NCBI GenBank assembly: GCA_044228685.1
Contig: JBGAUL010000008.1
Coordinates: forward strand, 62,001 to 126,000
Direction of reading: 5' to 3'
DNA from: JBBATK01 sp044228685
GTDB taxonomy: Bacteria; Bacteroidota; Ignavibacteria; Kapaibacteriales; NICIL-2
DNA: 64,000 bases
Made by a program: the position numbers and the translations under genes. Position 1 is the first letter of the stretch. Every line of letters begins with the position of its first letter. The notes beneath the pieces were generated by a model. It saw nothing but the letters and a program-made list of their open reading frames with translations. It had not been told where the DNA came from and did no database searches. Shown one piece after another: positions 1-8,977 of this stretch.

Positions 1-3000
1 TGGGATGGCAGCGGTGATTATGATCCATTCACGGTCTACTGCGTTGCTGCTGAACAATACACCAAAGGAACGATATTCCAGTCGCCGCTTAACTCGAGAT
101 ATACCAACCACTTTTTTGGTTTGATTGCGATTGGCGATACTAACGATCCTTCTGCTAAGAAGTTGAAATCAATAAAGTTAGACGGCAAATATGTCTTTAC
201 AATATCTCCTAGCTTTCTGGGTAATCACATTCCAGGCACCAACTTTTACTACGCACGTTTGAACGTTAGCAGCGGATCTCACTATATCCTTGGTGATACT
301 CCATTTGGCGGTGAGATTTACGGCTATGGTCAATTCGACTCATATGGTTGGCCAGCGGCAACAGCCTTCCGAGACCTAAGTACCTTTGATACTCTACCAC
401 CTGTTCTTGTTAAAACAGAAGAATGTGGTGACTTTACCTTTCAAGGCACAGAACTCCGCAATTTCAAAGTAAACGATACTCTCAATCACGTCGAGACTGG
501 AGTAAGGGAGATTGATTTTGTTGATTCACTCGACGAGCGTAGTTACAATTACCGCATCAATGTTATCAAGTCAGACGGTAAGGATGTTTACGACGGCAAA
601 GTTCCTGGATCGTCAAAGAACGAACGTATCACTTTTAGACTTGAAGTTATTGATAAGTCTAAAGATGCCTACGCCAAGTTCTTTGTCATGGATCGTGCTC
701 TTAACATCACCTATGATAGTGTGCGTTGGAATGCTCCGAAGATCTTCCTTAATCCAGATCCTGTAGATTTTGGAAATGTTCGAATAGGATCGTCCAAAAC
801 CATGAAGGTTTGGATTAAGAACATGAACGATTCAGCACTTTATATCAAGGATATTCGATTAAAGACCGGTGCCGTGTTTAGCCTCAATGCCGACCCGATT
901 CCGGATACTGTCGGCTTGCTGATCAAGGCCAAGGACTCATTGCTGATCACTATCACGTACAAACCGACCGCAGAATCAACCAGTCCGGCAATTTTTGATT
1001 TCGATTCGCTGCTTGTCAAGGAGTTTTGCGCTCCTTTCCGCTTCTACGTTCGTGGTCGCGGAGTGCAACCACACATTCAAGTAGGCGACTTCAAAGCTGG
1101 TCTAATTGGGGTTAACGAGAAGGTTTGTAATAGCTCGATACCGGGAACTATCACGATCCAAAATACCGGTACTGACACTTTGCACGTGACGGGTATTGAT
1201 GAATCGAAGATTGTTCCGCCATTTTCGATCGTCAAGCCGACCACTCCGCCATTTACAATTGTGATTCCTCCGGGCGGAAGCGTCTTGTTCCATGAGGCTT
1301 GTTTCCAACCAACTGACGAAAACTCGTTCACGATAGATGTTCCTTTTATCTCCGATGCTCCAACATCGGCTAAAGATGATCCGATTTCAACATGGTCAGG
1401 AAGTTCCAACTCTCCTGGTCCATATGTTATCGGAAACAATTGGGACAGCGTCCGTCTTGGCGTCACGAAAACACTTCCATGCTGGGTCGGCAATAGCGGC
1501 ACTCAGCAGGTCAAGTGTTTGAATGTTGATACCAGTGGCACAACTGAGTTTAGAGTTAAGAAGATCGAACGCGATCCTCCGTTCTGGGTCTATCCAAATC
1601 ATGCAGACTCAGTTCGCGTGGATGTTGATTTCTTGCCGACAATCGAAGGACCAAAGTCACCCTATATCGTTGGTACTTTCGAGAACACGGGCTCAAAACG
1701 CGACTTCTTGAAGGGCTTTGGCTATCTCGAGAAGATCAAAACAACCGGCGCTGAGTTCAAGGATACCTTGCTTGTTGGTACGGTCGTCAATTCAACAAAG
1801 ACCGGTGAATTCGTCGAGATATCAAACACAAGTACCTCACGGTGGTTGACCATTCATAGCATTGACTTCATCAAAGAAGCTGACGACGATGTCAACTTCA
1901 TTTATCCAAATGATTTTGCTTGGGTTCGTCCATTACCGACAGACACTATAATGGAAATCGGTGGAGCGACCCTACAACTCCCTGTTCGCTTCTCTCCTTC
2001 CAAATCTGGTCTGGAAAAAGTTCGCGTTCGTATCGTTCACAATGCAGAACCTATTACTGCTAATCCTAGCGGGACATGGGCTGATACAGTCTATGTCATA
2101 GGCCACGGAACAATTCAAAATCCTCCGTACATCAAGGGATACAACTACGGTTCAGTTCTCGCGTGCGATCCTAAACTGGGATTTGTAACTGTTGGTAACA
2201 GCGCTATTGCCGGTTCGAAGAATGCTAACCGCATTTTGGATTCATTGTGGATTGACGGACCGGAAGCTGCGTACTTCAAGCTTGTAAGCGTTCCTTCATC
2301 AACAAATCCTGTTGTTATTCCTCCGGATACGGCGTTCAAATTCTCGATTGCTTTCCTTCCGGAAGCTCTTCGCAATCGTACATACAAAGCTGTTGTCCAT
2401 GCTCGCTTCAATGACGGTGTTGTACTCAGCGATTCAGTCTTGGCAAGTGGTTACTTTGTCAGCATGGATGTCGCAGTCAACGAGCCGACAAAACTCGTAA
2501 ACATGGCGGAGTCCGGTTCACAAGTCGCAATGAGCCTCAGTGCTTCATCAGCAACTTGGCCGGATGTTGGTTTGACGCGCTTCACGGCATTCATTCGCTA
2601 CGGATTGTTTGATCTTCAGTACGTACAAGGTAGCTGTAAGATTGGTCAAGCCTTGGACAACACATGGAAGATAGATTCAGCGCGACAAGTTTCAATTCCA
2701 GGAACAGACTCAGCGATGCTGATTATAACTGCATCTGGTCAAACTCCGGCGAAGATCAACGGTAACCTTTGCACATTCAGCATGCAACTGTTGATCAACA
2801 GCACCCGCGTATCGGAGTTCCATACCGATTTGCGTTTCTTGCCTCAGAACAATACACCGGATACAACTCGTGAAGAGTGCGTTGTCGTTAATCCTAAAGG
2901 CAATGTTACCTACATCACCGGTTGCTTCTTGAATGGCCGATTTATCAGTGTAGGTGAGACAAACTTCGCACTGCATTCAGTAGATCCTCATCCGGCAACC

Positions 3001-3225
3001 GATGGCGTCACAACCATCGATTATTCGGTTGGATTTGAAGCAAAAACGACAATTGAAATCGTAAATTCAATCGGTGAAGTTGTAGCACGTCCGCTGAGCG
3101 AAACGCAAAAAGCGGGCAATTACAAACTGGTAGTTGATATTCGTTCATTGTCATCCGGCATGTACGTCGTGAGAATGAACTCTGCCGACAACCTCTATTC
3201 TCTGCCACTGGTAATCTCCAGATAA
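1..3225 (+). CDS. T9SS-exported choice-of-anchor D protein (5' partial)
   Basis: Reading frame 1 is open from the first base, so the start and signal peptide lie upstream of the window. What remains is about 1,074 codons. The protein is probably secreted or surface-anchored; its function is unknown. Several Ig-like segments of the ASPM-SPD-2-Hydin/choice-of-anchor D kind are visible, for example the stretch beginning NPDPVDFGNVRIGSS, with more copies in the middle. A beta-rich, cohesin-like region (about 2460-2960) contains an LC and a later GC cysteine. The last 80 or so residues form a T9SS type A sorting domain: a DPHPATDG linker, then strands ending in SSGMYVVRM and LPLVISR. A terminator follows, so this is the last gene of its transcript. 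The domain class is fairly certain; the biological role is not. Confidence 0.85.
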   Translation, partial: WDGSGDYDPFTVYCVAAEQYTKGTIFQSPLNSRYTNHFFGLIAIGDTNDPSAKKLKSIKLDGKYVFTISPSFLGNHIPGTNFYYARLNVSSGSHYILGDTPFGGEIYGYGQFDSYGWPAATAFRDLSTFDTLPPVLVKTEECGDFTFQGTELRNFKVNDTLNHVETGVREIDFVDSLDERSYNYRINVIKSDGKDVYDGKVPGSSKNERITFRLEVIDKSKDAYAKFFVMDRALNITYDSVRWNAPKIFLNPDPVDFGNVRIGSSKTMKVWIKNMNDSALYIKDIRLKTGAVFSLNADPIPDTVGLLIKAKDSLLITITYKPTAESTSPAIFDFDSLLVKEFCAPFRFYVRGRGVQPHIQVGDFKAGLIGVNEKVCNSSIPGTITIQNTGTDTLHVTGIDESKIVPPFSIVKPTTPPFTIVIPPGGSVLFHEACFQPTDENSFTIDVPFISDAPTSAKDDPISTWSGSSNSPGPYVIGNNWDSVRLGVTKTLPCWVGNSGTQQVKCLNVDTSGTTEFRVKKIERDPPFWVYPNHADSVRVDVDFLPTIEGPKSPYIVGTFENTGSKRDFLKGFGYLEKIKTTGAEFKDTLLVGTVVNSTKTGEFVEISNTSTSRWLTIHSIDFIKEADDDVNFIYPNDFAWVRPLPTDTIMEIGGATLQLPVRFSPSKSGLEKVRVRIVHNAEPITANPSGTWADTVYVIGHGTIQNPPYIKGYNYGSVLACDPKLGFVTVGNSAIAGSKNANRILDSLWIDGPEAAYFKLVSVPSSTNPVVIPPDTAFKFSIAFLPEALRNRTYKAVVHARFNDGVVLSDSVLASGYFVSMDVAVNEPTKLVNMAESGSQVAMSLSASSATWPDVGLTRFTAFIRYGLFDLQYVQGSCKIGQALDNTWKIDSARQVSIPGTDSAMLIITASGQTPAKINGNLCTFSMQLLINSTRVSEFHTDLRFLPQNNTPDTTREECVVVNPKGNVTYITGCFLNGRFISVGETNFALHSVDPHPATDGVTTIDYSVGFEAKTTIEIVNSIGEVVARPLSETQKAGNYKLVVDIRSLSSGMYVVRMNSADNLYSLPLVISR

Positions 3226-3254
3226 AGAGTTAGAAGTCCGGATTCCGCAGTTTC

Positions 3255-3288
3255 AAGGCGACTGAGCGAAAGTTCAGTCGCCTTTTTT
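3255..3288 (+). terminator. Rho-independent terminator of the T9SS gene
   Basis: An 11-bp perfect stem (3255-3265 with 3274-3284) closes an 8-base loop and runs into six T residues. It lies 30 bases after the stop codon at 3225 and separates this gene from flhF. Confidence 0.9.
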
Positions 3289-3419
3289 CATGCGATTTGA
3301 GGCTAAAAAAGGCATCTTTCCCTCCTTTTCGTTTTTGCTTCGAATTCTTGAGTTTTTGGCATAATTATTACGCTTATGTGGTCTCAGTAGCACGGATGAG
3401 TAAACAGAACGGAGTCACT

Positions 3420-4631
3420 ATGCGGATCAAGAAATTCCAAGGCCGAAACATGCGCGAATCTCTCGAGAAAATGCGCCTCGAGTTGGGTGAAGAAGCGGTT
3501 ATCCTCTCTTCACGTGAGCTAAGCGACGGAGCCGGTATTCCGGTTATCGAAGTCGTTGCCGGAATCGAGCCCGAAGATCTTGCCGCTCATCGCGAACAGC
3601 GCGCTAAAGTGCCTGCATCGATTACACATGCAGCCGGTGAACAACGCAAAGCCGTGTTTCCAACCGTTCAAAAAATGCCCGATTCAGATTTGATCCGCAA
3701 AGCGCAATTCGTTCGCGGTTCAAGTGCAGAAACTCCGGCTTCAAATTCAAGTCTTCAAGAAGAAATCGAGCGTCTCAAGGATAGCGTTAATGCAATGCTG
3801 CATATCCAACGCTATCGTTACTCACCTTCATTGCCAACTCCCTATCGTCGCTTGTATCAAGAACTACGCTCATGCGGTTTTGATGATGAACAAGCAATGG
3901 TTTATGTCGGACAGTTGAGCTCAAATGGATTCGTAAGCGACTACAACGAACTACGCACACAATGTCGCGAACTTTTAAGTCAATCTGTGAAATGCGTTCA
4001 ACCAATTCGCTTGGGTGGCTCACGAAAGGTTATCGTACTCGTCGGACCTCCAGGTAGCGGCAAAAGCTGCGTCATTGCTCGCTTGAGCACCAGCTTCGCC
4101 CTCACTGTTGATGCTCAATCGACAGTACTGAGTGACAGCGTTGTACCGCAAAGTGTTCGGTCGCAGCATGATTCTGTGAATACAATTGACAATCTACCGG
4201 CGGCACAGTGGGCCGAACAGCTTGAAGCTCATGACGAAGACGACTTCGTCTTTGTTGAACTTCACTGCGATGCTCGTGATCCACTCGCTTCCCTCTACAT
4301 TCAAGAAAGCTGTCGCGTACTCGACGCACACGCTGTGTTGCTTTGCATTCCGGCTGGTTTGCAGGAACGTAGCATTGAGCGCTGGACAGAGATGTGCAAG
4401 GATATTCCACAGACTTCGCTTGTAATTACGAATCTGGACAGTCAGACGCTGTACGGCGACTTCTTCAGAATTCTGAAGGAGCAAGAGTTGAGCGTCGCGT
4501 TTGTCAGCGATGGATCAATTCAACCGCAAAGCATTCGTGCAGCACAAGCTGAGATGCTGGTGAAGACTTTGTTGCCGGATGATCAAAACGCGACGAAATC
4601 GCAGTCTGGCACAATCATTGAGAAACCTTAA
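3420..4631 (+). CDS. flhF: FlhF, flagellar SRP-type GTPase (divergent)
   Basis: FlhF is the SRP-family GTPase that sets flagellar number and position at the cell pole. The start is taken at 3420: it gives the family N-terminus MRIKKFQGRNMRESLEKM and follows GGAG with a 6-base gap; upstream codons in frame do not look like FlhF. Length is 403 aa, normal for the family. The N-terminal B region is followed by an N domain and a P-loop GPPGSGKS at about residues 209-216. The later G motifs are poor. There is no DTAGR-like G3 (the place reads VFVELHCDARD), and the usual TKLD is TNLD at about 337-340. The next genes are a small membrane protein and fliA. The flhG normally found here is missing. Identity is solid; GTP hydrolysis is doubtful. 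Confidence 0.87.
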   Translation: MRIKKFQGRNMRESLEKMRLELGEEAVILSSRELSDGAGIPVIEVVAGIEPEDLAAHREQRAKVPASITHAAGEQRKAVFPTVQKMPDSDLIRKAQFVRGSSAETPASNSSLQEEIERLKDSVNAMLHIQRYRYSPSLPTPYRRLYQELRSCGFDDEQAMVYVGQLSSNGFVSDYNELRTQCRELLSQSVKCVQPIRLGGSRKVIVLVGPPGSGKSCVIARLSTSFALTVDAQSTVLSDSVVPQSVRSQHDSVNTIDNLPAAQWAEQLEAHDEDDFVFVELHCDARDPLASLYIQESCRVLDAHAVLLCIPAGLQERSIERWTEMCKDIPQTSLVITNLDSQTLYGDFFRILKEQELSVAFVSDGSIQPQSIRAAQAEMLVKTLLPDDQNATKSQSGTIIEKP

Positions 4632-4655
4632 CAGTACTGAGGAACTGATACGCAA

Positions 4656-5054
4656 ATGGCACAAAAGTCAAAAAGGGATAACGAAAACGCAGCCAAGGAC
4701 TTGGCCGCACGGTCACGCTATCCAATTGGCTTGCTTTTTCAAGTCAGCACCTTAGCCGGTTGCATAGCATATCTGATTTTTAGCGTGAGTGGAGGAATAT
4801 CATGGATGACAGCCCTCTACCGTGCTTTGGTCGTCTTTATTGGTTTTGCGGTGTGCATTGGAATTGTATTAGTCACCGTGATTTCCGTCCTTCACCGCGT
4901 GAAGATGCGTGAAGCACAGGAGCGAATCAAGCAAATGCACGAAGAGCAAATCGCAGAACAGCAGTTACTCGAGGCTCAATTACGTCAAGCTCAACTCGAA
5001 CGCGAACAGCGTGCTGAGCAGTTCTTGGCGATAGGTCCCGGCACACACGAATAA
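4656..5054 (+). CDS. Small membrane protein with C-terminal coiled coil, between flhF and fliA
   Basis: 132 aa, not recognised as a known family. A charged N-terminus (about 1-22) is followed by two hydrophobic segments (about 26-45 and 53-78) and a long Glu/Gln/Arg-rich helix (about 80-122) that should form a coiled coil. It starts 24 bases after flhF and ends 58 bases before fliA, so the three are probably co-transcribed. In many flagellated bacteria flhG sits here. This protein has no P-loop and is not a MinD/FlhG ATPase. A role in anchoring or positioning flagella is a guess from position only. Confidence 0.75.
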   Translation: MAQKSKRDNENAAKDLAARSRYPIGLLFQVSTLAGCIAYLIFSVSGGISWMTALYRALVVFIGFAVCIGIVLVTVISVLHRVKMREAQERIKQMHEEQIAEQQLLEAQLRQAQLEREQRAEQFLAIGPGTHE

Positions 5055-5112
5055 CATCGTTCGCGGGATTCGTTGATGGTGAATTGGAGAAACACAACAC
5101 AAGGATACAGAC

Positions 5113-5949
5113 ATGGTCGAACAGGAAATAGTTGTAACTAAACCTGCACAGGGAGTCGACGACACGGAAGTCAGAGCTGCCTGGAAGGAATTTCATTCGA
5201 AGCGGAGTTCTGCTGCACGGCGTGCAGAAGCAAAGAAAAAACTCATGCTAAACTATATGTGGCTTGTGCGCTACACCCTGCACACAATGTCACTTCCTTC
5301 AAATGCCATTCTCTGCGATGAAGATTTTCTTCATGTGGGAATACTCGGTCTGAATGAAGCGATCGATCGCTTCGAAGCAGATCGCGGAATCAAGTTTGAA
5401 ACATTTGCAATGCCTCGAGTACGAGGAACGGTGCTCGACGAAATGCGTCGTCTCGACTGGCTCTCTCGCACCGCTCGTAAGAAAGCACATGAACTCGTAG
5501 CAGTATCTGATCAACTCCGCAAAGAAACCGGACGCGAAGTCAGCGAAGAGGAAATACGCGAGCGTCTCAATGTCACTCTCGAAGAGTATCAAAGCTATCT
5601 CAGCGCTGCTGCTGCCGCTGTTGCATCATTGTCGATGAATGAATCGAAATCATCGCTTGGTTTGTCAGATGATGGCGACGAGCGCGACCTGCTGCAGGAA
5701 ATCCCTGATATGGATTATGAGAATCCCCTCACGCGCATGGCGGACGAAGAGCGCATGGCCTTTCTCATGAACTATTTGAAGAATCTTCCTGAGCGCAAAC
5801 GACTTGTTGTAACGCTGTATTACTATGAGAATTTGACTTTCAAAGAAATTGGTGCTCTGCTGTCTTTGACAGAAAGTCGCATCTGTCAGATTCACACGCA
5901 AGTATGCAACGATCTCAGAGACAAGCTGAATGCATTCGACAATGCCTAG
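5113..5949 (+). CDS. fliA: FliA, flagellar sigma-28 RNA polymerase sigma factor
   Basis: 278-aa sigma-70 family factor of the FliA/WhiG class, which directs transcription of late flagellar and chemotaxis genes. Region 2 is clear: LCDEDFLHVGILGLNEAIDR, then FETFAMPRVRGTVLDEMRR, the FliA signature. Region 3 follows (KETGREVSEEEIRERL), and region 4 ends with a helix-turn-helix, LTFKEIGALLSLTESRICQI. The length fits the family (about 230-280). It is last in the flhF group. The anti-sigma factor FlgM is not seen in this window. Confidence 0.93.
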   Translation: MVEQEIVVTKPAQGVDDTEVRAAWKEFHSKRSSAARRAEAKKKLMLNYMWLVRYTLHTMSLPSNAILCDEDFLHVGILGLNEAIDRFEADRGIKFETFAMPRVRGTVLDEMRRLDWLSRTARKKAHELVAVSDQLRKETGREVSEEEIRERLNVTLEEYQSYLSAAAAAVASLSMNESKSSLGLSDDGDERDLLQEIPDMDYENPLTRMADEERMAFLMNYLKNLPERKRLVVTLYYYENLTFKEIGALLSLTESRICQIHTQVCNDLRDKLNAFDNA

Positions 5950-6041
5950 TGTCTGCGCTTTGCTCAACACTGTCTTTGAACATTAGAAAAATGGACACGC
6001 ACAGCTACACCAACTGTGCTTCTAAGGTAGGAATTGAATTT

Positions 6042-6058
6042 TCTTAGAAATTCTAAGA
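6042..6058. repeat. Short perfect inverted repeat downstream of fliA
   Basis: TCTTAGAA, one base, TTCTAAGA: a 17-base near-perfect palindrome in the 197-base gap between two converging genes (5950-6146). No T-run follows, so it is not a standard terminator. The rest of the gap shows nothing I can name. It could be a protein-binding site or chance. Confidence 0.35.
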
Positions 6059-6146
6059 GTTCTCGGGGACTAATTCGTAGATCTCATTCTCACCTATTCC
6101 ACCACCACCACAATACTGCACGCATCGGTAGGAGCATCGTCATGCT

Positions 6147-7055
6147 TTAGAGCTTCTCTTCCGTCAAGCGCAAGATCTCATCCAGCGTTTCTTGAAGCGT
6201 CTCTGCTTCCCACTTCTGATCATACTTTGAATGCGCATAAATCAAATTGCGCATCATACGTGCTGTGATGCTGATGTTCGACGACTTATTCAGCATCGAG
6301 TCCGAATAAGCAAAACCTGATTGACGGATGAACTGCTCGCAGTCAGCGCGCGAGATAAATGCTCCGTGATTGAAGGTATCAATGAAGACATTCAAAGTCG
6401 GATGAAAGACGAGAAAATGCAGTGGCATTCCAATTCCGTGCAATTCAATTCCAACGCGTTCAGCAACCAGCATGTAGACGACTGAAATTGAAATCGGGAT
6501 TCCCCTCTTCGTTTTGAGCAACTGACATAGGTAACTATTCTCAGGCGCGTAATAGTTCTTCGTCGCACCTCGAAAGTCCTCTTGCTCGAAGAACACTGTG
6601 TTGAGACTCATCAGCAATGTCAAATCCGAAGGGTTCTTCATCTGGATGAACACGCTGTGCACTCTCAGTGCAATTCTGTCCAATGCTTCGTGAAACTCGG
6701 AATCATTAAGCTCCGGGAAACCGAAACTTGAGAGTAGCAAGGAGGCTCGCTCAAGATTGATGTCCTTGCCTTCAAAATGCGCGTCTATGACGTTGGCCAT
6801 AAGACTTGCCAATGCTTCGGTTTGCAACGCTCGAATACAGGCGCGGGCATTGACTATGACGGGGTTTTCTTCGTTCTGGGTGAGCTCAAATTCTCTTGTG
6901 ATTACATCGCTGAGAAAAGGAACAACGTTGTGACCGTAGCTGAGCAATTTGTTTTGCACAGCGGTAGTAACCGTGGTGTCCGTGTCGTCCAGCAACGCCA
7001 AAAGCGGCCGAATCTCGGTCCTTAAATCCTCACTATTCAGTATCGTCTGGGGCAT
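6147..7055 (-). CDS. SirB1/transglutaminase-like family protein
   Basis: 302 aa, cytoplasmic by sequence. The N-terminal half is helical (residues 1-130). The central part matches the SirB1-type transglutaminase-like core: the stretch NSYLCQLLKTKRGIPISISV, then VGIELHGIGMPLHFLV and FIDTFNHGAFISR. In this family the usual catalytic Cys is often replaced; here the matching position lies in the TKRGIPISIS segment and shows no Cys, so enzyme activity is unlikely. It lies 7 bases after the LOG-family gene on the same strand, at the end of a ygfZ-LOG-SirB1 run. Function is unknown. Confidence 0.8.
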   Translation of the reverse strand: MPQTILNSEDLRTEIRPLLALLDDTDTTVTTAVQNKLLSYGHNVVPFLSDVITREFELTQNEENPVIVNARACIRALQTEALASLMANVIDAHFEGKDINLERASLLLSSFGFPELNDSEFHEALDRIALRVHSVFIQMKNPSDLTLLMSLNTVFFEQEDFRGATKNYYAPENSYLCQLLKTKRGIPISISVVYMLVAERVGIELHGIGMPLHFLVFHPTLNVFIDTFNHGAFISRADCEQFIRQSGFAYSDSMLNKSSNISITARMMRNLIYAHSKYDQKWEAETLQETLDEILRLTEEKL

Positions 7056-7062
7056 GCCCTAA

Positions 7063-7923
7063 TTAAAGAATGTCCGGAAGTCCATGAATCCTAACGAGTT
7101 CACTCCGCAAGTACTCAAATGCTTCCTGCGGGGAATTCACAAACTTGAATAAATTCAAGTCATTGCGATCAATCATATTCATATCGGCAAGATATTCAAA
7201 ATTGATAACGCCTTTCCAGAATTTTTCGCCATAAATACATATCGGCATTTGCTTGCGGATCTTTTTTGTCTGTACTAATGTCAGCACTTCCATAAGCTCA
7301 TCCAAGGTTCCGAATCCTCCCGGAAACACTACCAGAGCTTTCGCGAGGTAGATGAACCAGTACTTTCTCATGAAGAAGTAGTGGAATTCAAAATTGAGAT
7401 CCGGGGTGATGTAGGGGTTTGGATATTGTTCGAATGGTAAGGAGATATTCAAGCCAATGGACTTACCACCGGCAGCGTGTGCACCCTTGTTCCCTGCTTC
7501 CATGATTCCCGGTCCACCTCCGGTGCAAATCACAAAATCCGATCCATCCGGCAACTTCATCGACCACTCAGTCATCAATCTGGCAAGCTCTACCGCATCT
7601 TCATAATACTCGCTCATTTCACGATGCAGTGCCATACGCGCAAGTTTTGCTTCTGCCGCTTCTCGTTCTGCACCAACACTTGAATCGCGATGTAACTCCA
7701 GAGCTTCACGAAGTTCGTGATGCTGACTTTTGGAATGTATTCGCGCCGAGCCGAAGAAGATGATGGTGCTGTGAATATCATTCTGCCTGAAGTGCATATC
7801 CGGATGCTGATACTCTGCCATCATGCGAAGCATGCGCGCGCGAGGTGAATGGAGAAACTCGCGATTGTCGTATGCCTTTGGCGCGCGCTCTAGACGCTCG
7901 GGCAGTTCTTGATTTGGATCCAT
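7063..7923 (-). CDS. LOG-family (TIGR00730-type) nucleotide phosphoribohydrolase-like protein
   Basis: Members of this lysine-decarboxylase-like Rossmann family cleave N-glycosidic bonds of nucleoside 5'-monophosphates (cytokinin-activating LOG, YgdH/PpnN types). The signature pieces are present: GGGPGIMEAGNKGA at about residues 131-144 and PGGFGTLDE at about 200-208. The chosen start (MDPNQELPER, 286 aa) lies just after the ygfZ stop; an in-frame ATG at 7980 would overlap ygfZ by more than 50 bases. The N-terminal 100 or so residues include a charged helical insert (LELHRDSSVGAEREAAEAKL) longer than in short LOG proteins. The true substrate is not known. Confidence 0.87.
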   Translation of the reverse strand: MDPNQELPERLERAPKAYDNREFLHSPRARMLRMMAEYQHPDMHFRQNDIHSTIIFFGSARIHSKSQHHELREALELHRDSSVGAEREAAEAKLARMALHREMSEYYEDAVELARLMTEWSMKLPDGSDFVICTGGGPGIMEAGNKGAHAAGGKSIGLNISLPFEQYPNPYITPDLNFEFHYFFMRKYWFIYLAKALVVFPGGFGTLDELMEVLTLVQTKKIRKQMPICIYGEKFWKGVINFEYLADMNMIDRNDLNLFKFVNSPQEAFEYLRSELVRIHGLPDIL

Positions 7924-7927
7924 GGTC

Positions 7928-8893
7928 TTAGTGTTGAAAAGGTAATTCTTGAACAGTAGCCGCGATTGAGGTCTCGGCATTTACGAGTTCGATCTGCTGG
8001 TCCGTCCGCGCAAAGTCTGTACGAATATAGCCAAGCGCTATTGGCCCATGCAGATCCGAGATTGTCGTGCTGCACACCGTGCCTTGTGCTAGACCGTCGA
8101 CGTTGATGACGGCACCAGCGCTCATCGCTGTGTTAGACCGCAATCCAACCAATCGTACTTTTACTTTGTTGTAGGAGTCGAGTCGTGCAATGACCTCCTG
8201 ACCGATATAACATCCCTTTCGAAAATCAACGAGATGTAAAAGATTAGCCTCAAGGGGATTGTGCTCTTCATTGAGTTCAAGTGGTGCCGAAGGTCTACCA
8301 TGCAGTATGCACCACTCCGTCCATTCAGCATCACTGCAGCGATGCACTCGCCGCACAAACCACTCAAGCAATACTGATGAGTTATCTGCCTGCGATGTCT
8401 CGAGAATTACAAGGTATTGCGGATCCATGATTGATCCACGTTGCACGATGTGTAGTTGACCTTGAACCAAAGCGCTTGCGGTTTGAGATGTCGCATTTGA
8501 CACCTCCGCTCTCAATTCTTCTATGACTTGATGGGAATTGTCACCTTCGACGCTAATAAGCGTTGTGTGAAGTTGCAACGGACGGAACTTTGCGTCATCC
8601 ATAACGACGTATGTCATGCAATGTCGGAGTACTTTGTCGCGATACAAGGTCGAACACACCAAGCGGTATTCGGATTCCTGAGCATAGACATGAACTGTGT
8701 CGACAATACGACCTTTATCGCTACACAGAACTGTTTCGACCGATTCTCCGTCGCGTAGCTTGAGAACCGAATTGGTACTGATTCTGTGTAAAAAATCAAC
8801 AACATCAGATCCGCTTGCCGAGATCAGGGTCAGATCCTCTCGTAATCTCCAAACTGCTTTTTGTGCGCTTATTGCTTTTTGTCCATCCGACAT
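7928..8893 (-). CDS. ygfZ: YgfZ/GcvT-like folate-binding protein
   Basis: 321-aa aminomethyltransferase-like protein. YgfZ uses tetrahydrofolate and supports assembly or repair of some Fe-S enzymes. The diagnostic KGCYIGQE motif is present at about residues 226-233, with Cys228 as the conserved cysteine. The N-terminal part shows the family pattern FLHRISTNSV...LCSDKGRIVD. It is the first gene of a three-gene minus-strand run and is divergent from the subtilase gene at 8978. In the 84-base divergent gap a one-mismatch Bacteroidota box (TACATTTC) is visible for this strand, but I do not call it. Confidence 0.9.
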   Translation of the reverse strand: MSDGQKAISAQKAVWRLREDLTLISASGSDVVDFLHRISTNSVLKLRDGESVETVLCSDKGRIVDTVHVYAQESEYRLVCSTLYRDKVLRHCMTYVVMDDAKFRPLQLHTTLISVEGDNSHQVIEELRAEVSNATSQTASALVQGQLHIVQRGSIMDPQYLVILETSQADNSSVLLEWFVRRVHRCSDAEWTEWCILHGRPSAPLELNEEHNPLEANLLHLVDFRKGCYIGQEVIARLDSYNKVKVRLVGLRSNTAMSAGAVINVDGLAQGTVCSTTISDLHGPIALGYIRTDFARTDQQIELVNAETSIAATVQELPFQH

Positions 8894-8977
8894 AGTTGTC
8901 TCTATTGAAATGAAATGTATGTTCGTGTGTTTATCTCAAACACAAGCCAATAGTACTCGAGCAATTTACACGATATA

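Noticed and set aside
8894..8977. Promoter boxes in the ygfZ/subtilase divergent gap
   Set aside because: Only one-mismatch matches (TACATTTC minus, TATGTTCG plus), spacing of -33 not right.
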